NCBI RefSeq assembly: GCF_004322855.1
Contig: NZ_CP036402.1
Span: forward strand, 3,596,001-3,660,000
DNA: 64,000 nt
DNA from: Egibacter rhizosphaerae
GTDB lineage: Bacteria; Actinomycetota; Nitriliruptoria; Euzebyales; Egibacteraceae
Direction: 5' to 3'
Shown here: positions 56,495 to 64,000 of the stretch, piece after piece
Layout of the letters: each line of letters starts with the position of its first letter
How positions within the stretch are numbered: the first letter of the stretch is position 1
Program-made: the position numbers and the translations under genes
Notes under the pieces: model-generated
Databases searched by the model: none
What the model saw: only the letters and a program-made list of their open reading frames with translations
Told to the model about the DNA's origin: nothing

Positions 56495-57622
56495 ATGCGA
56501 GAGGACATGGAGGCCCCGCTCGGTCAGCGCCCCTCCGCGCGCCGGGGGCTCGGGGTGGCGATGGCGATCGCGGTCTCCGTGGGGGTAGTTGCTGCGGGCG
56601 CGCTGCAGCTCGTCCACGGCGACGGGGAAGGGATCGGGCTCGCCGCTGCCCTGGTGCGGTTCGCCCGGTACCTCACCACTACGCTGGCCGTCGGCGGCGT
56701 GATCTTCCTCACCATCGTGCGGCCGCCGGCGCTCCCGGTGGCGCCGGCAGCACGCCGGATCACCATGGTCGTTGCTGGGGTCAGCGGGGTCGTCGCGGCG
56801 CTCGGCGTCCCCTCGCAGGCCGCCTACCTCGCAGCTCGTCCCAGCGCCGTCGTCGACCCGTCCGCGATCGCCGGGGTGCTCGGCAGCGGGTTCGGTCAGA
56901 GCGCGGCACTGGGGGTCGTGGGCGCGGTGGCGCTGCTCTTCGCCGCCCGGAGCGCCCCAGCGCCGCTCTCGGGCGCACTCGGTGCTCCTGCGGTGCTCGT
57001 CGCGCTCGGCGCGTTCCTGCTCACCGGCCACACCGCCACCAGCGAGCCGCGACTGCTCGTCCTCGGGGCCAACCTCGTCCACACCGCCGCGGCGGCCGTC
57101 TGGCTCGGTGGCCTCGTGCTGCTGCCTGTCGCGCTGCGGGAGCGTCGCCGCGCGGACGATCTCGCCGGGGCCGCGCGCCTGCTCGCGGGGTTCTCGACCG
57201 CAGCGACGTGGGCGATCGTGGCGGTGGCTGTCGCCGGTGGGGCACTGACGTGGGTCGAGGTCCGCGCCGTGGAGGCGATGGCCACCCCCTACGGCCTCGT
57301 GCTCGGTGGCAAGGTTGGCGTGGTCGCGTTCGTGGCCGCGCTCGGCACGTACAACAACCGCCGCCTCGTGCCGCAACTCACCTCGCCGGGGACCGAGCCG
57401 GAAGGGTGGGACCGCCTGCGCGTCATCGTGCGCCTCGAGGCCGCCCTGCTCGTGGTGGCGCTCGCGCTCACCGCGGTGCTGGTGAACGTCACGCCGGCGC
57501 GCGTCGATGCGGAGATCGACCAGGCGACCGAGGGCCCCGGCATTGCGGTCGACACGACCGTTGAGCGCTTCGTCGAGACGAGAGCCGGATCACCCCAAGG
57601 ATCGCAGCCGGGGATGAGGTGA
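56495..57622 (+). CDS. CopD-family membrane protein (copper import/resistance)
   Basis: A 375-residue polytopic membrane protein of the CopD family with about eight helices: FARYLTTTLAVGGVIFLTIV, LVHTAAAAVWLGGLVLLPVAL (typical His-x-x-Ala-x-x-x-W), FSTAATWAIVAVAVAGG and LGGKVGVVAFVAALGTYNNRRLVPQ. CopD works with CopC in copper uptake across the membrane. It is divergent from the HMA operon and 117 bp before copC. Confidence 0.85.
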   Translation: MREDMEAPLGQRPSARRGLGVAMAIAVSVGVVAAGALQLVHGDGEGIGLAAALVRFARYLTTTLAVGGVIFLTIVRPPALPVAPAARRITMVVAGVSGVVAALGVPSQAAYLAARPSAVVDPSAIAGVLGSGFGQSAALGVVGAVALLFAARSAPAPLSGALGAPAVLVALGAFLLTGHTATSEPRLLVLGANLVHTAAAAVWLGGLVLLPVALRERRRADDLAGAARLLAGFSTAATWAIVAVAVAGGALTWVEVRAVEAMATPYGLVLGGKVGVVAFVAALGTYNNRRLVPQLTSPGTEPEGWDRLRVIVRLEAALLVVALALTAVLVNVTPARVDAEIDQATEGPGIAVDTTVERFVETRAGSPQGSQPGMR

Positions 57623-57739
57623 GAGGGACCCTCACCGGCGAGACGTCCGATCGGACGTGCGCGCCCTGGCCACCACGGTCAGACTGACGACTCGTTCGCA
57701 ACGGATAGCCGCTCGCAGGAGGGCTAGGAAGGCATCGCC

Positions 57740-58465
57740 ATGCACCGGGTCGTGACTGCGGCAACCCTCGTGACCGTGCCGCTCGCCCTGTTGGCGACTC
57801 TCGTTTTGCTGGCGTGGTGGGCGGGCCCGGCGGGTGCCCACGCTGCACTCTTGGAGTCGCAACCGGATGAGGGGGAGGAGATCGAGGGCGGCCCCGACGT
57901 GCTCGTGCTCGTGTTCAACGAGGACATCGACGAGCCGGCCATCATCGAGGTCACCGATCCGGCGGGGGAGGAGGTCACCGACCCCGATGCCGAGATCGAC
58001 GGTGCCGAGGCGCGTCTCGACCTCGTCGACGTCCTCGCGGAGGACGGCACGTACGAGGTCGCGTGGCGCGTCGTCTCCGTCGACGACCATTCGGTCGAGG
58101 GCGAGTTCAGCTTCGAGGCCGTCAACGTGGCCGATGACGAGGCCGCTGACGATGAGGATGACGAGGAGTCGGACAGCGAGGTCGCCGCCACGGACGACGA
58201 GGGTGCCGAGGATGCCGCCACTGATGAGGACCTGTCCGACGACGATGCCGACGAGGACGAGCACGCCCACGACGAGGGTGCCGAGGACGAGGACGCCGAG
58301 GACGAGAGCACCGATGACGACCTCGCCGCGCTCGACGACGCCGACGAGACCGCAGCGGAGGGTGGGACGACCACCGCGTGGGTCGTGGGGCTCGTGATCG
58401 TGCTGGGACTCGCTGCGCTCGCGGGCGGCCTGGTGCTCGGCCGCCGTCGAGGCGCCGACCGCTAG
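57740..58465 (+). CDS. CopC-domain protein with acidic stalk and C-terminal membrane anchor
   Basis: A 241-residue protein. A signal segment ends at GPAGAHA, which exposes the N-terminal His of the mature CopC copper site; the CopC beta-barrel spans about 33-130 (LESQPDEGEEIEG, LVFNEDIDEPAIIEV, YEVAWRVVSVDDHSVEGEFSFEA, with the second His). Residues 130-205 are an extremely Asp/Glu-rich stalk; a final membrane helix (AWVVGLVIVLGLAALAGGLVL) anchors it. The acidic stalk fits a saline habitat. ATG 57740 chosen. Confidence 0.88.
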   Translation: MHRVVTAATLVTVPLALLATLVLLAWWAGPAGAHAALLESQPDEGEEIEGGPDVLVLVFNEDIDEPAIIEVTDPAGEEVTDPDAEIDGAEARLDLVDVLAEDGTYEVAWRVVSVDDHSVEGEFSFEAVNVADDEAADDEDDEESDSEVAATDDEGAEDAATDEDLSDDDADEDEHAHDEGAEDEDAEDESTDDDLAALDDADETAAEGGTTTAWVVGLVIVLGLAALAGGLVLGRRRGADR

Positions 58466-58620
58466 GAGCGATGCGCCTCTGCCTCGCTCGCTCCACTACG
58501 GGACGACGGCACCTGAGCCGGATACTTGCGGCCGCCGGTGCGGCGGCGTCTCACCTGGCGTGGCCCGCGGGGCAGGGGAGTGACTGCTCATGCCGACACG
58601 AGCGCAGGGCCGGCTGGTCA

Positions 58621-59583
58621 TCATTCGCCGCTCATGGCTCGGGCGCGGGCCCAGCCGACGATGAGCTCGTGACGCTCGCCGGTGAGCTCGTGCCCTCCGT
58701 CCATGACGCGGCACTCGAGGGCGTCGGCCGCTCCCGTCGCGGCGTAGGCAGCGGCAGCCGAGGCCGCGACCTCGCTGGCGTCGATGGCATGCCGGTCGTC
58801 GGTGCCGGCGACCAGCAGGGCCGGCCGGGGCGCGATGCAGGCGACCACGGTGTCCATGTCCAGCCGATGGGCGATACCCGGCACGACGAGGGCGCGCTCG
58901 AGGCTCACCTCGGCTGCGATCTTCGCGCGATAGGTCGCGGCCGCCCCGCTGGCGCAGGCGAAGCGGATCCGCTCATCGATGGCGCTCAGCAGGAGGGTGT
59001 TGTGACCACCATAGGAGTGGCCGACCGCCCCGAGCCTGGTGGGGTCGACGCCGGGGACGGCGCTCAGGACCGACACCGCCTCGACGGCGTCCTGCAGCAC
59101 CTTGCGCGCCAGCGTGTCCCCGGCGACGAGCCGGTAGGCGAGCTCGTTGTCGTGCTGGTGTAGGTCGTCGTGGTGTCGCTCGAGGCCGTCGGTCTGTCGC
59201 CGCCGGTCCTCGAAGCACACCGAGTCCGGGGCGAGCACGGTGATCCCGGCGCGGGCCAGCGGGGGCCCGAGGGCCTGCAGCGGCTCGCCGGCGAGGCCGG
59301 CGACCTCGCTCTTGCCGAGATGCCATTGGCTGGCGTGCTGATGGAAGACCACGATGCCCGGCGAGGCCGTGGCCTCGGGCTCACCCACGCCGGCCCCGGG
59401 TCGCAGGAGGTACGCGGGGACACGGTCGCCGTCGGACACCTCGTACACGATGCGCGCCAACGTGTAGTCCGACTGCGGCTCGACCCACTCGGTCTCGTAG
59501 GCGGGCGGGCTCGACGGGGTGTCGACACCGAGGAAGTCCCGGATCTCGGCCGGGGAGTCGAGGCGTTGCTCGGACGCTGACAC
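58621..59583 (-). CDS. Alpha/beta hydrolase (acetyl-xylan-esterase/dienelactone-hydrolase-like)
   Basis: A 320-residue hydrolase: VPAYLLRPGAG and GIVVFHQHASQWHLGKSEVAGL, the nucleophile in GAVGHSYGGHN, an acid in LLVAGTDDRHA and the histidine in DGGHELTGER, a full catalytic triad with a long insertion before the nucleophile (FEDRRRQTDGLERHHDDLHQH). This shape is common in acyl-peptidase or prolyl-oligopeptidase-like esterases. GTG 59583 follows AAAGGATGAG. It lies 61 bp after metE on the same strand, so the two may be co-transcribed. Confidence 0.82.
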   Translation of the reverse strand: MSASEQRLDSPAEIRDFLGVDTPSSPPAYETEWVEPQSDYTLARIVYEVSDGDRVPAYLLRPGAGVGEPEATASPGIVVFHQHASQWHLGKSEVAGLAGEPLQALGPPLARAGITVLAPDSVCFEDRRRQTDGLERHHDDLHQHDNELAYRLVAGDTLARKVLQDAVEAVSVLSAVPGVDPTRLGAVGHSYGGHNTLLLSAIDERIRFACASGAAATYRAKIAAEVSLERALVVPGIAHRLDMDTVVACIAPRPALLVAGTDDRHAIDASEVAASAAAAYAATGAADALECRVMDGGHELTGERHELIVGWARARAMSGE

Positions 59584-59644
59584 CGCTCATCCTTTCGCGC
59601 TCGAGCTCGACGATCACGTCGAGCTGAACGAGGGCATCCCGCGG

Positions 59645-61921
59645 CTACCGGAGCCGTCGGGCGGCGTCGACCATGCGCGCGAGCGCCGGCTCGACCTCGT
59701 CGTAGTCGCGGGTCTTGAGACCGCAGTCGGGGTTGACCCACAGACGCTCGGCGGGGATGCGCTGCAGGCCGAGGCGCAGCAGTTCCTCCATCTCCTCGGC
59801 CGTGGGGACGCGAGGGGAGTGGATGTCGTAGACGCCGGGGCCGATCTCGCGCTCGAACGCGATCTCGTCGAGCTCGTCGACCACCGCCATGCGCGAGCGG
59901 GCCGCCTCCACGCTGGTGACGTCGGCATCGAGCGCGTCGATCGCGTCGAGGACGTCGCCGAACTCGGCGTAGCACATGTGGGTGTGGATCTGGGTCGCGT
60001 CGCCGACGCCGCTGGTGGCCAGCCGGAAGGCCTCCACGGCCCACTCGAGGTACGCGGGCCGCTCGGCCGCGCGCAGCGGGAGCAACTCCCGCAACGCCGG
60101 CTCGTCCACCTGGATGACCCCGATCCCGGCAGCCTCCAGATCGCGTGCCTCGTCGCGGACCGCGAGCGCGACCTGTCGCGCCGTGTCCGCCAGCGGCTGG
60201 TCGTCGCGCACGAACGACCAGGCCAGCATCGTGACCGGCCCGGTGAGCATCCCCTTCATCGGGCGGTCGGTGAGGCTCTGGGCGTAGGTCGCCCAGCCGA
60301 CGGTCATCGGCGCGTCTCGGACGACGTCGTCGTGCAGGATCGGGGGCCGCACGCAGCTGGTCCCGAACGACTGCACCCAGCCGTGCTCGGTGGCGGCGTA
60401 GCCCGACAGTTGCTCGGCGAAGTACTGCACCATGTCGTTGCGCTCGGGCTCCCCGTGCACCAGGACGTCGAGCTCCAAGGACTCCTGTAGCTCCACGACG
60501 CGGGCGACCTCGTCGCGCATGGCCTGCGCGTACTCCTCCTCGCTCTGGCGCCCCGCCCGGTGAGCGGCTCGCGCCTGGCGGATCTCCCGGGTCTGCGGGA
60601 ACGAGCCGATCGTGGTGGTCGGCAGCGCGGGCAAGGCGAGGCGGCGTCGCTGCGCCACGGCGCGGGTCTCGTAGGGAGCCCGCCGCGCGTCCTCAGGGGT
60701 GAGGGCGGCGACGCGCCGGCGCACGTCCTCGTCGCCGCGCGGAGCGGGGTCGGCAGCGGAGGTCTCGCCACGCCGACCCTGGCGGTGGGCGTCGGCCAGC
60801 TCGACCACTTCGGCGAGCTTCTGATCGGCGAACGCCAGGCGCTGGCGCAGCTCATGGGGCAGGTGCGCCTCGCGGGTGACGTCGTGGGGAACGTGCAACA
60901 GGGGGGAGGCGGTGCCCACGGCAGTCGCACCCGCGAGGGCGCCGACGCGCTCGAGCTGCCCGAGTGCGCGCTCGGGGTCGGTGCGCCAGACGTTGCGGCC
61001 GTCGACAACGCCGGTGACCACGGTCTTGTCCGCCAGGCCGCCCACGGTGCCGTGGTCGCTGCGGTCGCCCGGCACCGCGCCCTCGACCAGGTCGAGGGCG
61101 ATCGCCTCGACCGGGCTGGCCGCCAGCGTGCCGAGGGCTGGGCCGAGATCGCCGTAGTAGCCGGCGACCAGCAGCGCCGGGCGTCGCGCGGGCTGGGCGA
61201 GGACGCGATAGGCGTGCTCCAGCGCGGCGAGCTCACCGTCGCTGCGGTCGGCGACGAACGCGGGCTCGTCGAGCTGCACCCACGCCGCTCCCTCGACGGC
61301 CAAGCGCTCGAGGAGGTCGACGTAGGCGGTGAGGACGTCGTCGAGTCGGTCCACGGGGTGGAATCCCTCGGGGGCCTCGGGTGCCCGTGCCGCGAGCAGC
61401 AGATAGGTCACCGGGCCCAACACGACCGGACGTGTGTCGAGGCCGAGGTCGCGTGCCTCCCGATACTCGGCGACGGGCTTGTCGCCCGCCAAGGAGATCG
61501 GCGTGTCGGGGCCGATCTCGGGCACGAGGTAGTGGTAGTTGGTGTCGAACCACTTCGTGAGCTCGAGCGGCGGGGCGTCCCCGTGCCCGCGGGCCATGGC
61601 GAAGTAGGTGTCGAGGTCGCTGAGGTCGAGCGCGGCGAACCGCGGGGGCACGGCTCCGAGCATGTCGGTCGTGTCGAGCACGTGGTCGTAGAGCGAGTGC
61701 GTGTTGCTCGGCACCGAGTCGAGGCCGGCGTCGTCGAGGCGGCTCCAGGTGGCCGAGCGCAACTCCCGGGTCGCTGCCGCGAGGTCCTCGACGGCGAGGT
61801 CGCCACGCCAGTAGCCCTCGAGCGCGGCCTTGAGCTCGCGGTTCGGGCCGATCCTCGGGTAGCCGAGGATGGTCGCTCCCACGGCTGGCGGCCCGATCCT
61901 GCTGGTGTCCTCGTCACTCAT
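59645..61921 (-). CDS. metE: Cobalamin-independent methionine synthase
   Basis: A 758-residue enzyme with both barrels of MetE: N-terminal GYPRIGPNRELKAALEGYWRG and the catalytic C-terminal barrel with TTTIGSFPQTREIR, VHGEPERNDMVQYFAEQL, GWVQSFGTSCVRPPI, the zinc ligands in IHTHMCY and NPDCGLKTR. It transfers the methyl group of methyltetrahydrofolate to homocysteine. ATG 61921 has GGAAGGTGAG upstream; a longer frame is not supported. No cobalamin riboswitch was recognised in the 227 bp upstream, which also hold the divergent MFS promoter and a palindrome at 61961-61983. Confidence 0.96.
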   Translation of the reverse strand: MSDEDTSRIGPPAVGATILGYPRIGPNRELKAALEGYWRGDLAVEDLAAATRELRSATWSRLDDAGLDSVPSNTHSLYDHVLDTTDMLGAVPPRFAALDLSDLDTYFAMARGHGDAPPLELTKWFDTNYHYLVPEIGPDTPISLAGDKPVAEYREARDLGLDTRPVVLGPVTYLLLAARAPEAPEGFHPVDRLDDVLTAYVDLLERLAVEGAAWVQLDEPAFVADRSDGELAALEHAYRVLAQPARRPALLVAGYYGDLGPALGTLAASPVEAIALDLVEGAVPGDRSDHGTVGGLADKTVVTGVVDGRNVWRTDPERALGQLERVGALAGATAVGTASPLLHVPHDVTREAHLPHELRQRLAFADQKLAEVVELADAHRQGRRGETSAADPAPRGDEDVRRRVAALTPEDARRAPYETRAVAQRRRLALPALPTTTIGSFPQTREIRQARAAHRAGRQSEEEYAQAMRDEVARVVELQESLELDVLVHGEPERNDMVQYFAEQLSGYAATEHGWVQSFGTSCVRPPILHDDVVRDAPMTVGWATYAQSLTDRPMKGMLTGPVTMLAWSFVRDDQPLADTARQVALAVRDEARDLEAAGIGVIQVDEPALRELLPLRAAERPAYLEWAVEAFRLATSGVGDATQIHTHMCYAEFGDVLDAIDALDADVTSVEAARSRMAVVDELDEIAFEREIGPGVYDIHSPRVPTAEEMEELLRLGLQRIPAERLWVNPDCGLKTRDYDEVEPALARMVDAARRLR

Positions 61922-61960
61922 GCGATGCTCACCTTCCGCTCGTGCGTTCTCGTCGTCGCG

Positions 61961-61983
61961 GACCGACCGCGACACGGTCGGTC
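61961..61983. repeat. 8-bp inverted repeat upstream of metE
   Basis: GACCGACC-GCGACAC-GGTCGGTC, 40 bp before the metE start. It may form a hairpin in the leader or be a regulator site. Confidence 0.4.
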
Positions 61984-62148
61984 GCGGGGTCGCGCCCGAC
62001 CATGGTGGCGCGCCACTGGATCCAGGCGAGGGTGACGTATTGGACAGGGGTCCGAAGTTTATGGGAGAGTGGCGAGGCCGGAACGGTCGGGTGATCGGAG
62101 GACGCCCCGGGCGCGCGGTGGCGCCTCGGGAATCCGCATCGAGGGGCG

Positions 62149-63396
62149 ATGGCGCGGACGGGTGACGAGCAGGAGGCTGCGCAGGAGGCCGCCGGGCCCC
62201 GTGACCGGGTTGCCGCCGGGGCCGTCGTGGGCGCGCACACCCTGCAGCACCTCTACCAGCACGGGTTCTACGTCATCCTGCCCGAGGTGTACGCGGCCTT
62301 GTCGCTGACCCCGATCGCGGGGGGCGCCATCGAGACGGCGCGTCGCGTGGCCGGCGGCGTCGCGAGCATGGGCGGCGGGTTCGTGCTCGATCGCTTCCAG
62401 GACAAGCGCATCCTCGTGCTGTACTTGAGCCTGCTCACGATGGGGCTCGGGTACCTGCTGGTCGGGGTCGCGCCCACGTACGTCGTGATCCTGGTCGCGG
62501 TCGCATTGGCCAACGCGGCTGGCTCGATCTGGCACCCGGCCGCGCTCAGCCTGCTGTCGCAGCGCTACCCGCACCGGCGAGGTTTCTGGCTCGCGCTGCA
62601 CCGTGCGGCCGGCAGCGTGGGCGACGTTACGGGTCCGCTGCTGGTCGGCGCCCTGCTCACGGTGCTCGTGTGGCAGGGGGTGTTGTACGGGGCGCTGCCC
62701 CTGGCCCTCGTCTTCGCGCTCCTGCTGTGGGTCGTGCTCCGCAAAGCACCTCAGTGGCAGGCCACGACGCAGGCACCGACGGGCGAGCGGCGCTCCTTCC
62801 GCGAACAGTCCAAGGCGCTCGGGGCGATGCTCCGCGGGCGGAGTCTGCGGCGGTTGCTGCTGGTGGGCGCCTTCAACGGTCTCGGACAGGGCGGCCTGCT
62901 CGTCTGGCTCGGGATCTACCTGAGCGAGACCCAGGGCATGGGCAGCGTCGGCATCGGTGTGCATACCGCGTTGCTGACCGGGTTCGGGATCGTAGCCGGC
63001 CCACTCACCGGCATGCTCTCCGACCGCGTGGGCCGCAAGCCGGTGATCGCCGGGGTGCTCGCGGCGAAGTCCCTGATCGCGGTCGGCATGGCGCTCGCCG
63101 GCAGCGGCGTGCTGCTGAGCCTGCTCGTGGCGCTCATGGGCACGGTCATGTTCGGCGCCAACTCGCTCATCCAGGCCGGGGCACTCGACGTCGCCGACGG
63201 CCACGACCTCGAAGGCTCCATGATCGGGCTCCTGTGGGGCGTGAACGCGCTGTTCGCCGGCCTGTCGCCGCTCGTGCTCGGCGTCCTCGTCCAGGGGATC
63301 GGCTTCGCCGTGCTCTTCTGGTACGTCGCCGCGGTCAATGCCCTGGCCACCGTCATGGCGCTCATGCTCCCACGTTTGGAGCGACGGGGTCGCTGA
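62149..63396 (+). CDS. MFS transporter, Fsr-like
   Basis: A 415-residue protein with 12 predicted helices. HTLQHLYQHGFYVILPEVYAALSLT near the N-terminus and SMGGGFVLDRFQDKR between helices 2 and 3 resemble the fosmidomycin-resistance/YfnC-like branch; the second half repeats GPLTGMLSDRVGRKPVI. Probably an exporter; substrate not predictable. ATG 62149 after GAGGGGCG. Confidence 0.85.
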   Translation: MARTGDEQEAAQEAAGPRDRVAAGAVVGAHTLQHLYQHGFYVILPEVYAALSLTPIAGGAIETARRVAGGVASMGGGFVLDRFQDKRILVLYLSLLTMGLGYLLVGVAPTYVVILVAVALANAAGSIWHPAALSLLSQRYPHRRGFWLALHRAAGSVGDVTGPLLVGALLTVLVWQGVLYGALPLALVFALLLWVVLRKAPQWQATTQAPTGERRSFREQSKALGAMLRGRSLRRLLLVGAFNGLGQGGLLVWLGIYLSETQGMGSVGIGVHTALLTGFGIVAGPLTGMLSDRVGRKPVIAGVLAAKSLIAVGMALAGSGVLLSLLVALMGTVMFGANSLIQAGALDVADGHDLEGSMIGLLWGVNALFAGLSPLVLGVLVQGIGFAVLFWYVAAVNALATVMALMLPRLERRGR

Positions 63397-63475
63397 AGAC
63401 AGCCAAGGGGCGTCCCGAGGCGGCGGCGCGGACCGGCGGAGGACCGCAGGCTTGGGGGCGGGACCTACTCTCTTG

Positions 63476-63487
63476 ACTGGTTCCAGT
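63476..63487. promoter_or_regulatory. Palindrome upstream of the Fur-family gene
   Basis: ACTGG-TT-CCAGT, 22 bp before the GTG at 63510; it may be the autoregulatory site of the Fur-family repressor. Confidence 0.4.
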
Positions 63488-63509
63488 TTGGGTGTGAGCC
63501 TTCTACGCC

Positions 63510-63971
63510 GTGAGCGACTCTGACGGCCCGGATGTGACCGGGCACCTGCGCGAGGTGGGGCTCCGGGCGACCGCCCCTCGCAGGGCGGTCCTGGAGTGGC
63601 TGGCCGAGCACCCGCATGCGACCGCTGAGCAGGTGGCAGAGGGCGCGCGTCAGCGCCTGGGAGCCATCTCGAAGCAGGGCGTCTACGACGTTCTCGCCGC
63701 TTGCGCCGACGCCGGCCTGGTCCGGCAGATCCGCCCGGCCGGGCATCCTGCCCGGTTCGAGCGGCGCACCGGTGACAATCACCACCACCTCGTGTGCCGC
63801 AGCTGCGGCACCGTCGACGATGTCGACTGCGTCACCGGCGAGGCGCCGTGCGTGACCCCCGAGGACCACCGGGGCTACGAGGTCGACGAGGCCGAAGTGG
63901 TGCTCTGGGGGCTCTGCGCTCACTGCCGTTCCGGTGCCCGGAGCGCTCCGTCCCCGCCGCCCGCTGGCTGA
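63510..63971 (+). CDS. Fur-family transcriptional repressor (FurA/PerR/CatR-like)
   Basis: A 153-residue regulator: winged helix LREVGLRATAPRRAVLEWLAEHPHATAEQVAEGARQRLGAISKQGVYDVLAA, then FERRTGDNHHHLVCRSCGTVDDVDC and the C-terminal CxxC (LCAHCRSG) forming a structural zinc site with CRSCG. NHHHLVC supplies metal-sensing histidines. Members of this branch in actinobacteria often precede katG; the window ends 29 bp after the stop, so this cannot be seen. GTG 63510 is used; the ribosome-binding site is weak. Confidence 0.88.
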   Translation: MSDSDGPDVTGHLREVGLRATAPRRAVLEWLAEHPHATAEQVAEGARQRLGAISKQGVYDVLAACADAGLVRQIRPAGHPARFERRTGDNHHHLVCRSCGTVDDVDCVTGEAPCVTPEDHRGYEVDEAEVVLWGLCAHCRSGARSAPSPPPAG

Positions 63972-64000
63972 CCACGCCGCACGGACCGGCCGGGTGGCAC

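Noticed and set aside
61922-62148. Cobalamin or SAM riboswitch before metE
   Set aside because: No conserved box of either class was recognised; only a short inverted repeat is present.

Overview
This is a 64 kb window of very GC-rich chromosome with actinobacterial habits: frequent GTG and TTG starts, 4-bp stop/start overlaps between genes, and several TANNNT boxes placed 5-8 nt before a start codon, which suggests leaderless transcripts. Two cell-wall-binding-repeat-2 surface proteins, many strongly acidic exported proteins and a CruF-type carotenoid cluster point to a salt- or alkali-tolerant actinobacterium, perhaps class Nitriliruptoria or a relative. That placement is inference.

Layout. 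1-4.3 kb: four minus-strand carotenoid genes (CrtI/CrtD-like desaturase cut by the window edge, GT2 glycosyltransferase, CruF, CrtO/PYROXD2-like oxidoreductase). 4.4-7.0 kb: amidase and glutaryl-CoA dehydrogenase. 7.1-15.0 kb: a minus-strand carbohydrate locus (LacI regulator, MalK/UgpC-type ATPase, lipoprotein binding protein, two permeases), then a PfkB-fold protein lacking its catalytic aspartate, coupled to a CrtA-like monooxygenase. Two LacI-type operators lie in the promoter regions of the binding-protein gene and of lacI.

15.2-38.8 kb: an integrated island. Its left end lies in the 5' half of a tRNA-Arg(CCU) gene; an exact 39-bp copy of that half marks the right end. Inside are a tyrosine recombinase, an Mrr endonuclease and an mrr remnant, a cluster of unknown genes, a type I restriction-modification operon whose HsdR carries a C-terminal AlbA_2/Schlafen-like domain, an OLD-type ATPase/TOPRIM nuclease, a second tyrosine recombinase, a large surface protein (CWB2 repeats, Pro-Asp linker, GLUG repeats), a lipoprotein, a separate AlbA_2 protein, and plasmid-type replication genes (Rep-like, prim-pol). 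No conjugation ATPase is visible. A diverged pair of about 130-nt structured-looking repeats brackets the surface-protein gene.

38.9-43.8 kb: a patchy region of small regulators and decayed genes: a winged-helix protein with its operator, a HEPN-like protein, an HTH/Clp-N pair under a twin operator, a frame-broken coiled-coil/HNH gene, a membrane-protein remnant and an AraC remnant disrupted by an 8-bp tandem duplication. 43.8-51.6 kb: VOC protein, cyclase-family hydrolase, MOSC protein, VapBC pair (toxin with a D-to-H change), alpha/beta hydrolase, GGDEF-EAL protein with a degenerate EAL domain, XRE/membrane-protein pair. 51.8-58.5 kb: second CWB2 protein; metal operon (HMA chaperone, P-type ATPase, Crp/Fnr regulator) with a GTGA-N6-TCAC site upstream; CopD and CopC. 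58.6-64 kb: esterase-like hydrolase, MetE, MFS transporter, Fur-family regulator.

The most unusual points are: a tRNA gene reconstituted at its 5' rather than 3' half, the structured repeat pair, the HsdR-AlbA_2 fusion with a second AlbA_2 gene in the same island, the kinase-dead PfkB protein, the twin-operator HTH/Clp-N module, and frame breaks located at C/G runs.
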